Of a DNA stretch of 64,000 nt, positions 9,179-17,477 are shown piece after piece. Under the pieces are notes generated by a model. That model saw only the letters and a list, made by a program, of their open reading frames with translations, was not told where the DNA came from and did no database searches. The stretch comes from Achromobacter spanius (GTDB lineage: Bacteria > Pseudomonadota > Gammaproteobacteria > Burkholderiales > Burkholderiaceae_B): NCBI RefSeq assembly GCF_002812705.1, contig NZ_CP025030.1:682001-746000 (forward strand). Reading direction: 5' to 3'. Position numbers and translations under genes: made by a program. Position 1 is the stretch's first letter, and every line of letters begins with the position of its first letter.

Positions 9179-9850
9179 ATGCGCATTCTGCTGGTCGAGG
9201 ACAACCTCGATCTGGGCGATACCGTGGAAAGCAAGTTGCGGTCCGCCGGCCATAGCGTTCAATGGGTGCGCGACGGCGTAGCCGCCTTGCGCTGGGGGCT
9301 GGACGAGACCTGGGACGCGCTGGTGCTGGACATCAACCTGCCTGGCAAGGACGGGTTCCTGGTCATCCGGGAACTGCGCGCCGCCGGGGTCGACGCCCCC
9401 GTGCTGGTCATGACCGCGCGCGCGGAAATCGAAGACAAGATCGACATGCTGGACCTGGGCGCCGACGACTACCTGGTCAAGCCCTTCGACCTGCGCGAAC
9501 TCGAAGCCCGGCTGCGTGCGCTCATGCGGCGGCCCGCCGGGCAGACCAGCAGCACTACGTCCTACGGCAATCTGAGCCTGGACCTGGCCGGGCGCAGCGT
9601 CACGCTTGCCGGCGCGCCGCTGGAACTGGGCCGGCGCGAATTCCGCTTGCTGGAGATCCTGCTGGGCCGCATTGGCCAGACCGTGGCCAAGGAACGGCTG
9701 ATGAACCAACTGTTCGACCTGGACGATGGCTCGCTCAACGCGCTGGAACTGTTGATTTCGCGGTTGCGCAAGAAGCTGGCGGGCGCGTCGATCGACATCG
9801 TTACCGTGCGCGGCGTTGGCTATCAGGTCCGCAGCCATGAGCATTCCTGA
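9179..9850 (+). CDS. OmpR/PhoB-family response regulator
   Basis: Two-component transcription factor of 223 residues, TctD/QseB-like. The receiver domain (1-115) has the acidic pocket (VEDN), phospho-acceptor Asp51 in LVLDINLPG and the conserved LVKPFD lysine near 100. A winged-helix DNA-binding domain (about 125-220) includes LGRREFRLLEILL and VRGVGYQV. The stop overlaps the start of the next gene, a histidine kinase, by 14 bp, so the two are translationally coupled. Its most likely target is the adjacent transporter operon, where a PhoB-type direct repeat is visible at 12351-12369. Confidence 0.95.
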   Translation: MRILLVEDNLDLGDTVESKLRSAGHSVQWVRDGVAALRWGLDETWDALVLDINLPGKDGFLVIRELRAAGVDAPVLVMTARAEIEDKIDMLDLGADDYLVKPFDLRELEARLRALMRRPAGQTSSTTSYGNLSLDLAGRSVTLAGAPLELGRREFRLLEILLGRIGQTVAKERLMNQLFDLDDGSLNALELLISRLRKKLAGASIDIVTVRGVGYQVRSHEHS

Positions 9851-12335
9851 AAGCGCCTCGATCCGGCGCCGCGTCTTCACGCTGGGCGCCGCGCTATTGG
9901 CCTGCGCGCTGATCGGCCTGGTGTTTTTCTTGCGGGGCTATGCGCATCGCGCGGCGGAACAGGCGTTCGACCGCTTGCTGGCCGCGTCGGCGTTGACGAT
10001 CGCGGGCTCGGTGCAGATCGACGACGAAGGCGTGACGGTGGAGCCGCCCGTGTCGTCACTGGCCATGCTGTCCAGCGGCGAGCGCGTGTTCTACGAAGCC
10101 CGCACCTCTAACGGCCGGCTGATCACCGGTTACGGCGACCTGGCCCCCAACCTGCCGCTGGCCCTGGCGGCCACGCCGGTATTCGCCTATGTGACCTATC
10201 ACAACGAACCCGTGCGCGTGGCCACCGTGGGGCGCCTGGTGTCGGCCAGCCAGCACGCAGGTTGGGTCACGGTGCGGGTGGCGGAAACGCTGGGCTCGCG
10301 CGACGCCCTGGCCGATGAAATCCTGGGGCGCGGCGTGCTGCCGCTGCTGATCATGTCCTTGGTGGCGCTGGGCCTGCTGTGGTTCGGCGTGCAACGCGCG
10401 TTTGCCCCGCTGGCCGTGCTGGAACGCGAACTGCGCACGCGCGCGCCCGAAGACCTGACCCCCGTCACCACGCCGGTGCCGCGCGAAGTGCGGCGGCTGG
10501 TCGAAGCGCTTAACGCCTTCATGCAACGCCTGTCCGTCATCATGGATACCTTGCACACGCTGGTGGCCGACGCCACGCATCAAGTGCGCACGCCGCTGGC
10601 GTCGCTGCGCGCGCAGGCCGAAGTGGCGCTGGACGAAACCGACCCCAAGCGGCTGCGCGAACGCATCACGCGCATTCACCTGAACGCCACGCACGCCAGC
10701 CAGCTGATCAACCAACTGCTGATGGACGCCACCATCACGCACCGGCTGGGCAAAGGCCCACCCGGGCCGGTGGGCGTGGCGGAAACCATCAACGAAACGC
10801 GCCGCCGCATCGGGCCGCTTGAAGCCCGGCGCCTGCGCATCGACATCGCCCCCGAGGTGCGACGCGCGCGTGTGTCAGGCGACCGCGTGGCGCTGCGCGA
10901 AATGCTGCGCAACCTGGTTGATAACGCCCTGCGCTATGCGCCGGATGGCACGGTGGACATCCAGGCCACACCGGTCGCGGGGTTCCGCGTGGCGTTGACG
11001 GTGTCCGACCGAGGGCCGGGCATTTCCGACGACGAGAAAGAAGCCGTGCAGCAGCGCTTCACCCGGGGCCGCGCGGGCGAATCGCAACCGGGTTCCGGCT
11101 TGGGGCTGGCCATTGTGCGGTCGGTGGCAACGGCGCATGGCGGTTCGCTCTGGCTGCAAGACCGGCCGGGCGGCGGGCTGTCGGCCCGCGTCATCCTGCC
11201 GCTGCTGCCCCAACCCGCCGGCCGTGGCCTGATGACCTGGCTGGGCGCCGCGTGCACCGCCTTGCTGTTGCTGGCCGGCGCGCCCGACCACGCGCAGGCG
11301 GCGGAGCTGCATGAAATCGTCACCCGCTACCCCGCGCCGCAGCCCACGTCGCGCACGCTGGTGATCGCTGGCCCAACCGACACGCCGGTCGTCGCGCCGC
11401 TGATCCAGGGGTTTCAGTCGCAGCGGCCCGACGTCACCGTCGTGTATCGCGAAATCAGCAGCCGTGATCTGTACGAAGCCACCATCGACGGACGCCTGAC
11501 GCAGGTGGACGTGCTGATGAGTTCGGCGTCCGACCTGCAAATCCGCTTGGCCAACGATGGTTACGCGCAAAGCTACGCTTCGCCCTACGCTGCCAAGCTG
11601 CCTTCCTGGGCGGTCTGGCGCCACGAGGTCTACGGCTTCACGTTTGAACCCGCGGTGATCGTCTACAACCCCAAGCGCTTTAGCGAAGCCACGGTGCCGC
11701 GCTCGCGCCAGGACATCCTGCGCCTGTTGGAACGCGAGCAGGCCAGCCTGCAAGGCCGCGTGGGCACCTACGACATCGCCACCAGCAGCGTGGGTTACCT
11801 GCTGGCCGAACAGGACGAACTGGTGTCATCCAACTTCTGGGGTCTGGCCAACGCGATGGGCCAGGTGGGCGTGCGCCTGTCGCCTACCAGCGCCCAGATC
11901 CTGGATGCCATCGAGCACGATGAACTGGATCTGGCCTACAACATCCTGGGTTCGTACGCGCTGTCGCGCGAGGCTACGGGCAGCAAGATCGGCGTGGTCT
12001 TTCCACAGGACTACGTGCTGGTGCTGGCGCGCTCGGTGTTGATATCGCGGCGCGCGCCCAGCCCTGACCTGGCGCGCGCGCTGGTGGATTGGCTGCTGTC
12101 GCCTGCCGGCCAACAGGTGGCGTCCAGCCACGCCGCGCTGGGGTCCATCATGGAAGACACGCCCGGGCGCTGGACGTCCGAGGCCGTGCTGGCACGCTCG
12201 CAAGGCATTGTGCAGCCCGTGGTGCTGAGCCCCGCGCTGCTGGTGGGCCTGGACCAACGACGGCATTCCCGCTTCGTGCAGAACTGGGTGCGCCTGGTGA
12301 CCGATACGCCCAAGCGGCCGGGGGATTACCCCTAG
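9837..12335 (+). CDS. Histidine kinase fused to a C-terminal periplasmic substrate-binding domain
   Basis: Unusual 832-residue sensor. From the ATG at 9837: TM1 about 13-32, a periplasmic loop, TM2 about 165-185, a HAMP-like linker, HisKA with the phospho-acceptor in DATHQVRTPLAS (His248), and HATPase with the N-box LRNLVDNALRYAPDG (about 358-372) and G-box GSGLGLAIV (about 420-428). In the same frame follows a third hydrophobic, signal-like segment, MTWLGAACTALLLLAG (from 466), then a complete class I solute-binding domain (about 490-832). That domain resembles the binding protein encoded next (shared YNILGSYA, EPAV.YN and TYDI blocks). Predicted topology puts it in the periplasm, tethered to the kinase C-terminus. 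It could have arisen by fusion of two genes; no stop or frameshift separates them. Confidence 0.9.
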   Translation: MSIPESASIRRRVFTLGAALLACALIGLVFFLRGYAHRAAEQAFDRLLAASALTIAGSVQIDDEGVTVEPPVSSLAMLSSGERVFYEARTSNGRLITGYGDLAPNLPLALAATPVFAYVTYHNEPVRVATVGRLVSASQHAGWVTVRVAETLGSRDALADEILGRGVLPLLIMSLVALGLLWFGVQRAFAPLAVLERELRTRAPEDLTPVTTPVPREVRRLVEALNAFMQRLSVIMDTLHTLVADATHQVRTPLASLRAQAEVALDETDPKRLRERITRIHLNATHASQLINQLLMDATITHRLGKGPPGPVGVAETINETRRRIGPLEARRLRIDIAPEVRRARVSGDRVALREMLRNLVDNALRYAPDGTVDIQATPVAGFRVALTVSDRGPGISDDEKEAVQQRFTRGRAGESQPGSGLGLAIVRSVATAHGGSLWLQDRPGGGLSARVILPLLPQPAGRGLMTWLGAACTALLLLAGAPDHAQAAELHEIVTRYPAPQPTSRTLVIAGPTDTPVVAPLIQGFQSQRPDVTVVYREISSRDLYEATIDGRLTQVDVLMSSASDLQIRLANDGYAQSYASPYAAKLPSWAVWRHEVYGFTFEPAVIVYNPKRFSEATVPRSRQDILRLLEREQASLQGRVGTYDIATSSVGYLLAEQDELVSSNFWGLANAMGQVGVRLSPTSAQILDAIEHDELDLAYNILGSYALSREATGSKIGVVFPQDYVLVLARSVLISRRAPSPDLARALVDWLLSPAGQQVASSHAALGSIMEDTPGRWTSEAVLARSQGIVQPVVLSPALLVGLDQRRHSRFVQNWVRLVTDTPKRPGDYP

Positions 12336-12350
12336 CCGCCGACCGCCGCC

Positions 12351-12385
12351 CTGACAGGACGGTGACAGACGCCGCCTCCTAAGAT
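12351..12385 (+). promoter_or_regulatory. Predicted PhoB-type regulator box and -10 of the transporter operon
   Basis: Two direct heptamers, CTGACAG (12351-12357) and GTGACAG (12362-12368), start 11 bp apart, the helical spacing bound by OmpR/PhoB-family dimers. TAAGAT (12380-12385) follows 11 bp after the second copy and is a plausible -10; there is no good -35, as in activator-dependent PhoB promoters. It lies 57 bp upstream of the binding-protein start. This is inference from spacing and position. Confidence 0.5.
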
Positions 12386-12441
12386 GGCCGCAGGCGGGAC
12401 CCAGATCCCGCTGTAGACCAATTCCAATCGGAGACGAACTC

Positions 12442-13539
12442 ATGCTTGCCAAGTCCCAACTGGCGGCCGCCTGCGCCGCTGCATTCGCCATCGCCACCGG
12501 CAGCGCCTTCGCGCAGGCCGCGCCGGCGGGTTACCCGGCCGACTATCAAAAAATCCTGGACGGCGCCAAGAAGGAAGGCAAGGTCGTCATCTATTCGACC
12601 ACCGACACCAAGGCCGCCGGCCCCATCATCAAGGGCTTCGAAGCGCTGTATCCGGGCGTCAAGGTCGAATACAACGACATGAACAGCACCGAGCTCTACA
12701 ACCGCTACATCAGCGAACAGGCGGCGGGTGGCAGCAGCGGCGACGTGGTCTGGAGTTCGTCCATGGATTCCGCCTTGAAGCTGGCCAGCGACTACGCGCT
12801 GCAGTACAAGTCGCCCGAAGCCGGCAAGCTGCCTGCCTGGGCGGTGTGGAAGGATTCGGCCTACGGCACGACCTACGAGCCGGCCGTGTTCATATACAAC
12901 AAGCGCCTGATCGCCGCCAACGAAGTGCCGACCACGCACGGCGCCCTGGCCAAGCTGATTGCCAGCCAGCCGGACAAGTTCAAGAACAAGGTCACCACCT
13001 ACGACATTGAAAAATCGGCCGTGGGCTTCATGCTGGCCGTGCAGGACAAGGCCAACGACCCCAAGTATTTCGACACGCTGAAAGACATCGCCAAGGGCGG
13101 CCTGGTGGTGCAGTCGTCCACGGGCACGATGATGGAGCGCGTGTCGTCGGGCGAGAACCTGATCGGCTACAACATCCTGGGCTCCTACGCCGAAACGCGC
13201 GCCAAGGCCGACCCGTCGCTGGGTGTGGCCTACCCCACCGACTACGCGCTGGTGCTGTCGCGCGTGGCGTTCATCAGCAAGAAGGCCAAGCATCGCAACG
13301 CCGCCAAGCTGTGGATGGACTACCTGCTGTCGCAAAAGGGCCAGGAAATCATGGCCAATCAGGCTGACCTGGCGTCGGTGCGCGACGACATCGACGGCGA
13401 CAACGATGTGGACGGCATGACCAAGAAGCTGGGCGCCTCGCTCAAGCCGATTCCGGTCAACGAAACGCTGCTGGACTACCTGGAACAGACCAAGCGTCTG
13501 CAGTTCATCAAGGACTGGCGCGCCGCGGCCGGCAAGTAA
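12442..13539 (+). CDS. ABC transporter periplasmic substrate-binding protein (class I, AfuA/PgtC-like)
   Basis: Exported binding protein of 365 residues. The signal peptide is about 1-25, with cleavage after SAFAQA. The mature part has the class I fold with VVIYSTTDTKA near its start and YNILGSYAETR. The family includes ferric-iron, phosphonate and phosphoglycerate-type binders. The Tyr-Tyr pair typical of FbpA iron binding is not seen, so the ligand is open. Near residues 315-325 an Asp-rich loop (DDIDGDNDVDG) resembles a calcium loop and is absent from the sensor's paralogous domain. It is the first gene of an SBP-permease-ATPase operon, behind a predicted regulator box. Confidence 0.9.
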   Translation: MLAKSQLAAACAAAFAIATGSAFAQAAPAGYPADYQKILDGAKKEGKVVIYSTTDTKAAGPIIKGFEALYPGVKVEYNDMNSTELYNRYISEQAAGGSSGDVVWSSSMDSALKLASDYALQYKSPEAGKLPAWAVWKDSAYGTTYEPAVFIYNKRLIAANEVPTTHGALAKLIASQPDKFKNKVTTYDIEKSAVGFMLAVQDKANDPKYFDTLKDIAKGGLVVQSSTGTMMERVSSGENLIGYNILGSYAETRAKADPSLGVAYPTDYALVLSRVAFISKKAKHRNAAKLWMDYLLSQKGQEIMANQADLASVRDDIDGDNDVDGMTKKLGASLKPIPVNETLLDYLEQTKRLQFIKDWRAAAGK

Positions 13540-13554
13540 AGGCCGCGCGGTTCC

Positions 13555-13580
13555 GGGGCGCGGCGCAATCGCCGCGCCCC
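13555..13580 (+). promoter_or_regulatory. Intercistronic stem-loop between binding protein and permease
   Basis: A perfect 11-bp GC stem (GGGGCGCGGCG / CGCCGCGCCCC) with loop CAAT and no T-run. Its position right after the binding-protein stop suggests mRNA 3'-end protection or partial termination, which would raise binding protein over permease, as known for other ABC operons. Confidence 0.6.
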
Positions 13581-13600
13581 TTCCATAACAGGATCTCCCC

Positions 13601-15379
13601 ATGCAGTCATTGCGCAGAAAATGGCAGTCCCTGCCGCGCGGCGTGGTGGTGTTGATCACGGCATTGGCCATCTACGTGCCGCTGTCGTTCATCATCATCC
13701 AGAGTTTTCTATCCGCGCCTTTCTTTGCCCCGTCCAAGGTCTTCAGCCTGGATGCGTTCCGCTTCATCTTCGCGGACCCCGATTTCTACAAGGCGCTGAA
13801 AAGCGGCTTCATCCTGGCCTTCGGGCTGGCCATCATCGCCATCCCGCTGGGCGGCATGCTGGCCTTCCTGATGATCCGCACCGACCTGCCCGGCCGCCGC
13901 TGGATCGAGCCGCTGATCCTGGTGCCGGTGTTCGTGTCGCCCATGGTGCTGGGCTTTGGCTATGTCGTGGCCGCCGGCCCCGTGGGCTTCTTCTCGATCT
14001 GGGCGCAGAACATCCTGGGCTTCGTGCCATGGAACGTCTATTCGCTGACCAGCATCGTCATCATCGCCGGCCTGACGCACGTGCCGCACGCCTATCTGTA
14101 CATCTCGTCGGCGCTGCGCAGCATGGGGTCCGACGTGGAAGAGGCCGCCCGCGTGACGGGCGCATCGCCGCTGCGCGTGATGGTGTCGGTCAGCCTGCCG
14201 ATGGTGCGCCCGGCCATGCTGTATGCCACCGTGCTGCTGTTCTTCCTGGGCCTGGAAGTGTTCGGCCTGGTGCTGGTGCTGGGCGACCCGGAAGGCAACC
14301 TGGTGCTGGCCACCTACCTGTACAAGCTGACCAACAAGCTGGGCATTCCGTCGTATCACCTGATGGCGGCCGTGGCAGTGGTCCTGATCTGCATGACGAT
14401 CCCGCTGGTGATGCTGCAACGCCGCCTGATGCGCACGGCAAACCGCTTTGTCACCGTCAAGGGCAAGGCCTCGCGCGCGCGTCCGCTGCCGCTGGGCAAG
14501 TGGCGCTGGTTGGCGGGCGCCGTGGTGGCGTTCTGGCTGCTGGTCACCATCGTGGTGCCGCTCATGGGCGTGCTGCTGCGCGCCTTCGTGTCCAACTGGG
14601 GCATGGGCGTGTCGCTCTTTGACGTGCTGTCGCTGGAAGCGTTTCGCACGGTCTTCGCGCAGCCCAACCTGATCCGCGCCATTGTGAACTCGGTGGCCAT
14701 CGGGGTGTTTGGCGGCGCGCTGGCGGTGATGTGCTACATGTTCGTGGGCCTCGCCATGCACCGCAAGCCCGACAACGTGACGCGCTTCATGGACTACAGC
14801 GTGCTGGTGCCGCGCGCCGTGCCGGGCCTGCTGGCCGGCCTGGCCTTCCTGTGGGTGTTCCTGTTTGTGCCGATGTGGCTGGACAACGCGCTGGACGTGG
14901 ACCAGAACGGCTGGCTGTCCGCGCTGCCGTTCGCCGAATGGCTGCGCGAGCACTTCATCGAATGGCTGCGCGCCATGCGCAGCACCATCTTCAGCGTGTG
15001 GCTGGCCTACACCGTGGTGTGGATGGCCTACGGGCTGCGCCTGATCTCATCCACGCTGCTGCAAGTGGGGCCGGAACTGGAAGAAGCCGCCCGCAGCGCC
15101 GGCGCGCGCCGGGGCCAGGTCACGCGCCACGTCACGGTGCCGCTGGCCAAGTACGGCCTGATCGGCTCGTGGCTGCTGATGTTCCTGATCTTCGAGCGCG
15201 AATACTCCACCGGCGTCTACCTGCTGTCGCCCGGCACGGAAACCATCGGCTCCATGCTGGTGTCGCTGTGGGCCTCGGGCGCCATCGACATCGTGGCCGC
15301 GCTTTCCTTCATCAATATCGTTCTGGTCGTGATCGGCCTGGGCATCGCCCTGCGATTCGGAGTCAAACTTCATGATTGA
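13601..15379 (+). CDS. ABC transporter permease, two fused membrane domains
   Basis: Inner-membrane permease of 592 residues with two tandem BPD_transp_1 domains, the FbpB/AfuB arrangement in which one chain forms both halves of the pore. Each half has its cytoplasmic EAA loop for ATPase docking: VEEAARVTGASPLRV near residue 180 and LEEAARSAGARRGQV near 495. About twelve hydrophobic helices are visible. It starts 62 bp after the binding protein and overlaps the ATPase start by 8 bp, indicating coupled translation. Confidence 0.95.
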   Translation: MQSLRRKWQSLPRGVVVLITALAIYVPLSFIIIQSFLSAPFFAPSKVFSLDAFRFIFADPDFYKALKSGFILAFGLAIIAIPLGGMLAFLMIRTDLPGRRWIEPLILVPVFVSPMVLGFGYVVAAGPVGFFSIWAQNILGFVPWNVYSLTSIVIIAGLTHVPHAYLYISSALRSMGSDVEEAARVTGASPLRVMVSVSLPMVRPAMLYATVLLFFLGLEVFGLVLVLGDPEGNLVLATYLYKLTNKLGIPSYHLMAAVAVVLICMTIPLVMLQRRLMRTANRFVTVKGKASRARPLPLGKWRWLAGAVVAFWLLVTIVVPLMGVLLRAFVSNWGMGVSLFDVLSLEAFRTVFAQPNLIRAIVNSVAIGVFGGALAVMCYMFVGLAMHRKPDNVTRFMDYSVLVPRAVPGLLAGLAFLWVFLFVPMWLDNALDVDQNGWLSALPFAEWLREHFIEWLRAMRSTIFSVWLAYTVVWMAYGLRLISSTLLQVGPELEEAARSAGARRGQVTRHVTVPLAKYGLIGSWLLMFLIFEREYSTGVYLLSPGTETIGSMLVSLWASGAIDIVAALSFINIVLVVIGLGIALRFGVKLHD

Positions 15380-16460
15380 GCTTTCTGTAGAAGACCTGCA
15401 CCTGGACTACGGCGACAACCCGGTGCTGAAGGGCGTGTCGATGCAACTGCGCCAGGGCGAAGTGGTGTCGCTGCTGGGACCGTCGGGCAGCGGCAAGACG
15501 ACGCTGCTGCGCGCGGTGGCCGGGCTGGAAGGCCCAAAGCGTGGCCGCATCACCATCGGCGAGCGCGTCGTCTATGACGGCGGCGCCCGCAAAGAGATTC
15601 CGGCCGAAGAGCGCAACCTGGGACTGGTGTTTCAGTCTTATGCGCTGTGGCCGCACAAGACCGTGTTTGAAAACGTGGCCTACCCGCTGAAGCTGCGCAA
15701 GGTGCCCTCGGCCGAGGTACGCGACCGGGTGCAGGCCGTGCTGGACCAACTGGGCCTGGGCAAGCTGGGCCAGCGCCATCCGCATGCGCTGTCCGGCGGC
15801 CAGCAACAGCGCGTGGCCATTGGCCGGGCGCTGGTGTACAGCCCGCCCGTCATCCTGCTGGACGAGCCGCTGTCGAACCTGGACGCCAAGTTGCGCGAAG
15901 AAGCCCGCGCCTTTCTGCGCGAACTGATCATGCGCCTGGGGCTCTCGGCCCTGATGGTGACGCATGACCAGAGCGAAGCCATGGCGATATCCGACCGCAT
16001 CCTGCTGCTGAACAACGGCAAGATCGAACAGCAGGGCACGCCGCAGGAAATGTATGGCTCGCCGTCCACGCTGTTCACGGCGGAATTCATGGGCAGCAAC
16101 AACCGGCTGGAAGGCAAGGTGATCGAACTGCGCGACGGCCGCGCCCGTATCGAAGGCCATGGCTGGGCGCTGTGGGGCAAGGCGGGCGAAGGGGTGGCCG
16201 CCGGCCAGGACGGCACCGCCGTGATCCGGGTCGAACAGGTGCGCCTGGCCGACGACCCGGACGGCAACCATCTCGACATGCCGCTCTTGACCAGCATGTA
16301 TCTGGGTGACCGCTGGGAATACCTGTTCCGCACGCCGGACGCGGATTCTCTGAACACGCTGGCCCTGCGCGCCTACGGTCCCGAAGGTCGCGATCCCGGC
16401 CCCAGCCGCCTGGCGCTGCCCGCGGACAAGGTCTGGGTTTTCCCACGTAAAAGCGCCTGA
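15372..16460 (+). CDS. ABC transporter ATP-binding protein (FbpC/PotA-type)
   Basis: Nucleotide-binding subunit of 362 residues powering the upstream permease. Walker A GPSGSGKTTLLR (about 36-47), Q-loop VFQSYALWPHKT, signature [15 protein letters not shown], Walker B ILLDEPLSNLD and the switch His in MVTHDQ are all intact. The C-terminal 120 residues form a TOBE-like regulatory domain, as in the iron, polyamine and maltose importers. The ATG overlaps the end of the permease gene. The operon ends with a strong GC hairpin 12 bp after the stop. Confidence 0.96.
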   Translation: MIELSVEDLHLDYGDNPVLKGVSMQLRQGEVVSLLGPSGSGKTTLLRAVAGLEGPKRGRITIGERVVYDGGARKEIPAEERNLGLVFQSYALWPHKTVFENVAYPLKLRKVPSAEVRDRVQAVLDQLGLGKLGQRHPHALSGGQQQRVAIGRALVYSPPVILLDEPLSNLDAKLREEARAFLRELIMRLGLSALMVTHDQSEAMAISDRILLLNNGKIEQQGTPQEMYGSPSTLFTAEFMGSNNRLEGKVIELRDGRARIEGHGWALWGKAGEGVAAGQDGTAVIRVEQVRLADDPDGNHLDMPLLTSMYLGDRWEYLFRTPDADSLNTLALRAYGPEGRDPGPSRLALPADKVWVFPRKSA

Positions 16461-16472
16461 TCTCCCTGGCCT

Positions 16473-16496
16473 GTGGCGGGGCAGGCGCCCCGCCAC
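16473..16496 (+). terminator. GC hairpin at end of the transporter operon
   Basis: A perfect 10-bp stem GTGGCGGGGC / GCCCCGCCAC with loop AGGC, 12 bp past the ATPase stop. No T-run follows, so it is either a weak intrinsic terminator or an mRNA 3'-end stabiliser. Confidence 0.5.
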
Positions 16497-16580
16497 GACA
16501 GGCGGCATGCCGTCCAAAAGCTGTTACACAGCGGTCGGCCGGCATGGCCGGGCGACGCGGACTCGCCTTACAATGCGACC

Positions 16581-17477
16581 GTGCAACGCCCTGACTCCTC
16601 CTCCCCGCTAGGCCGTTATCTGCGGTGGCTGGGCGCTCCCGCCCAGCACTACCTGCGTATCGGCATTGCAATATCGCTGTTGGTGCACGCCGGCGCCCTG
16701 GCGTGGCGCTTCGGCGCGCCCGCGCTGACGCGCCCGCCCGTGACCAGCCTGGAAGTGGTGCTGTTGAACGCGCGCAGCGAAACGCCGCCTGAGGCGCCGC
16801 GAGCCCAGGCCCAGAACCAGATGAGCGGCGGCGGCAACGCCGAACACGGCATGACCACCACGCCGCTGCCCCAGACGGGCGATTCCGCCGAAACCATCGT
16901 GCTGGAGGCCATGCGCAAACGCCAGGTGCAACTGGAAGCCGAACAGACCCGCCTGATGACCCAGTTGCGGTCTGCGGACAAGGCGGGCGCCGAACGACAG
17001 GCCGTGAACCCGTGGCCGGATGGCGCCGACCTGGGGCAAGACGCCGAAGACCAGGCCAGCGTCATCCAGAATGCGCAAGTCGCCGCCCTGGCCGAACGGG
17101 TCCAGCAATACAGCAACGAACCCCGCAAGCAATTCGTAGCGCCCTCGGCCGAGGCCTCGCGCTACGCCGCGTATCTGGACGCCTGGCGCGCCCGCATCGA
17201 GGCCATCGGCACCCAGCACTATCCCGACGAGGCGCGGGGACGCATCTATGGGTCGTTGCGCATCACCGTGTCGGTGCGTGCCGACGGCAGCATCGCCGAT
17301 GTCGAAATCGACCAGCCTTCCCCGCACGCCGTGCTGAACCAGGCCGCCCGCCGCATTGTCCAGTTGGCCGCGCCCTTCCCTCCCTTCCCGCCCGATATTG
17401 CCCGCGATACGGACGTGCTGGTCATCACCCGCACCTGGCACTTCGTCAACGACACCCTGGAAACAAAAGCCCCATGA
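16581..17477 (+). CDS. TonB-family energy transducer-like protein
   Basis: Inner-membrane protein with one N-terminal helix (YLRIGIAISLLVHAGALA) and a periplasmic domain ending in a TonB-like fold: YPDEARGRIYGSLRITVSV, ADGSIADVEIDQPS and the late hydrophobic AAPFPPFP motif. The middle is polar and Gln/Glu-rich rather than a long Pro-Lys rod. The start is taken as GTG 16581 (VQRPDSSSP), giving 298 residues; an ATG at 16473 in the same frame would run through the preceding hairpin. It overlaps aroE by ATGA. Proteins of this kind just upstream of aroE are conserved in the group; the partner receptor is unknown. Confidence 0.78.
   Translation: MQRPDSSSPLGRYLRWLGAPAQHYLRIGIAISLLVHAGALAWRFGAPALTRPPVTSLEVVLLNARSETPPEAPRAQAQNQMSGGGNAEHGMTTTPLPQTGDSAETIVLEAMRKRQVQLEAEQTRLMTQLRSADKAGAERQAVNPWPDGADLGQDAEDQASVIQNAQVAALAERVQQYSNEPRKQFVAPSAEASRYAAYLDAWRARIEAIGTQHYPDEARGRIYGSLRITVSVRADGSIADVEIDQPSPHAVLNQAARRIVQLAAPFPPFPPDIARDTDVLVITRTWHFVNDTLETKAP

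Noticed and set aside
11232..12335. Separate exported binding protein starting at ATG 11232
   Set aside because: No Shine-Dalgarno is visible before it and the kinase frame reads straight into it without a stop. A separate product cannot be excluded, so it is given as a refuting test for the fusion.
12442..16460. Naming the importer as a ferric-iron (fbpABC) system
   Set aside because: Permease and ATPase layout fit, but the iron-binding Tyr pair of FbpA is not seen in the binding protein, so the substrate is left open.
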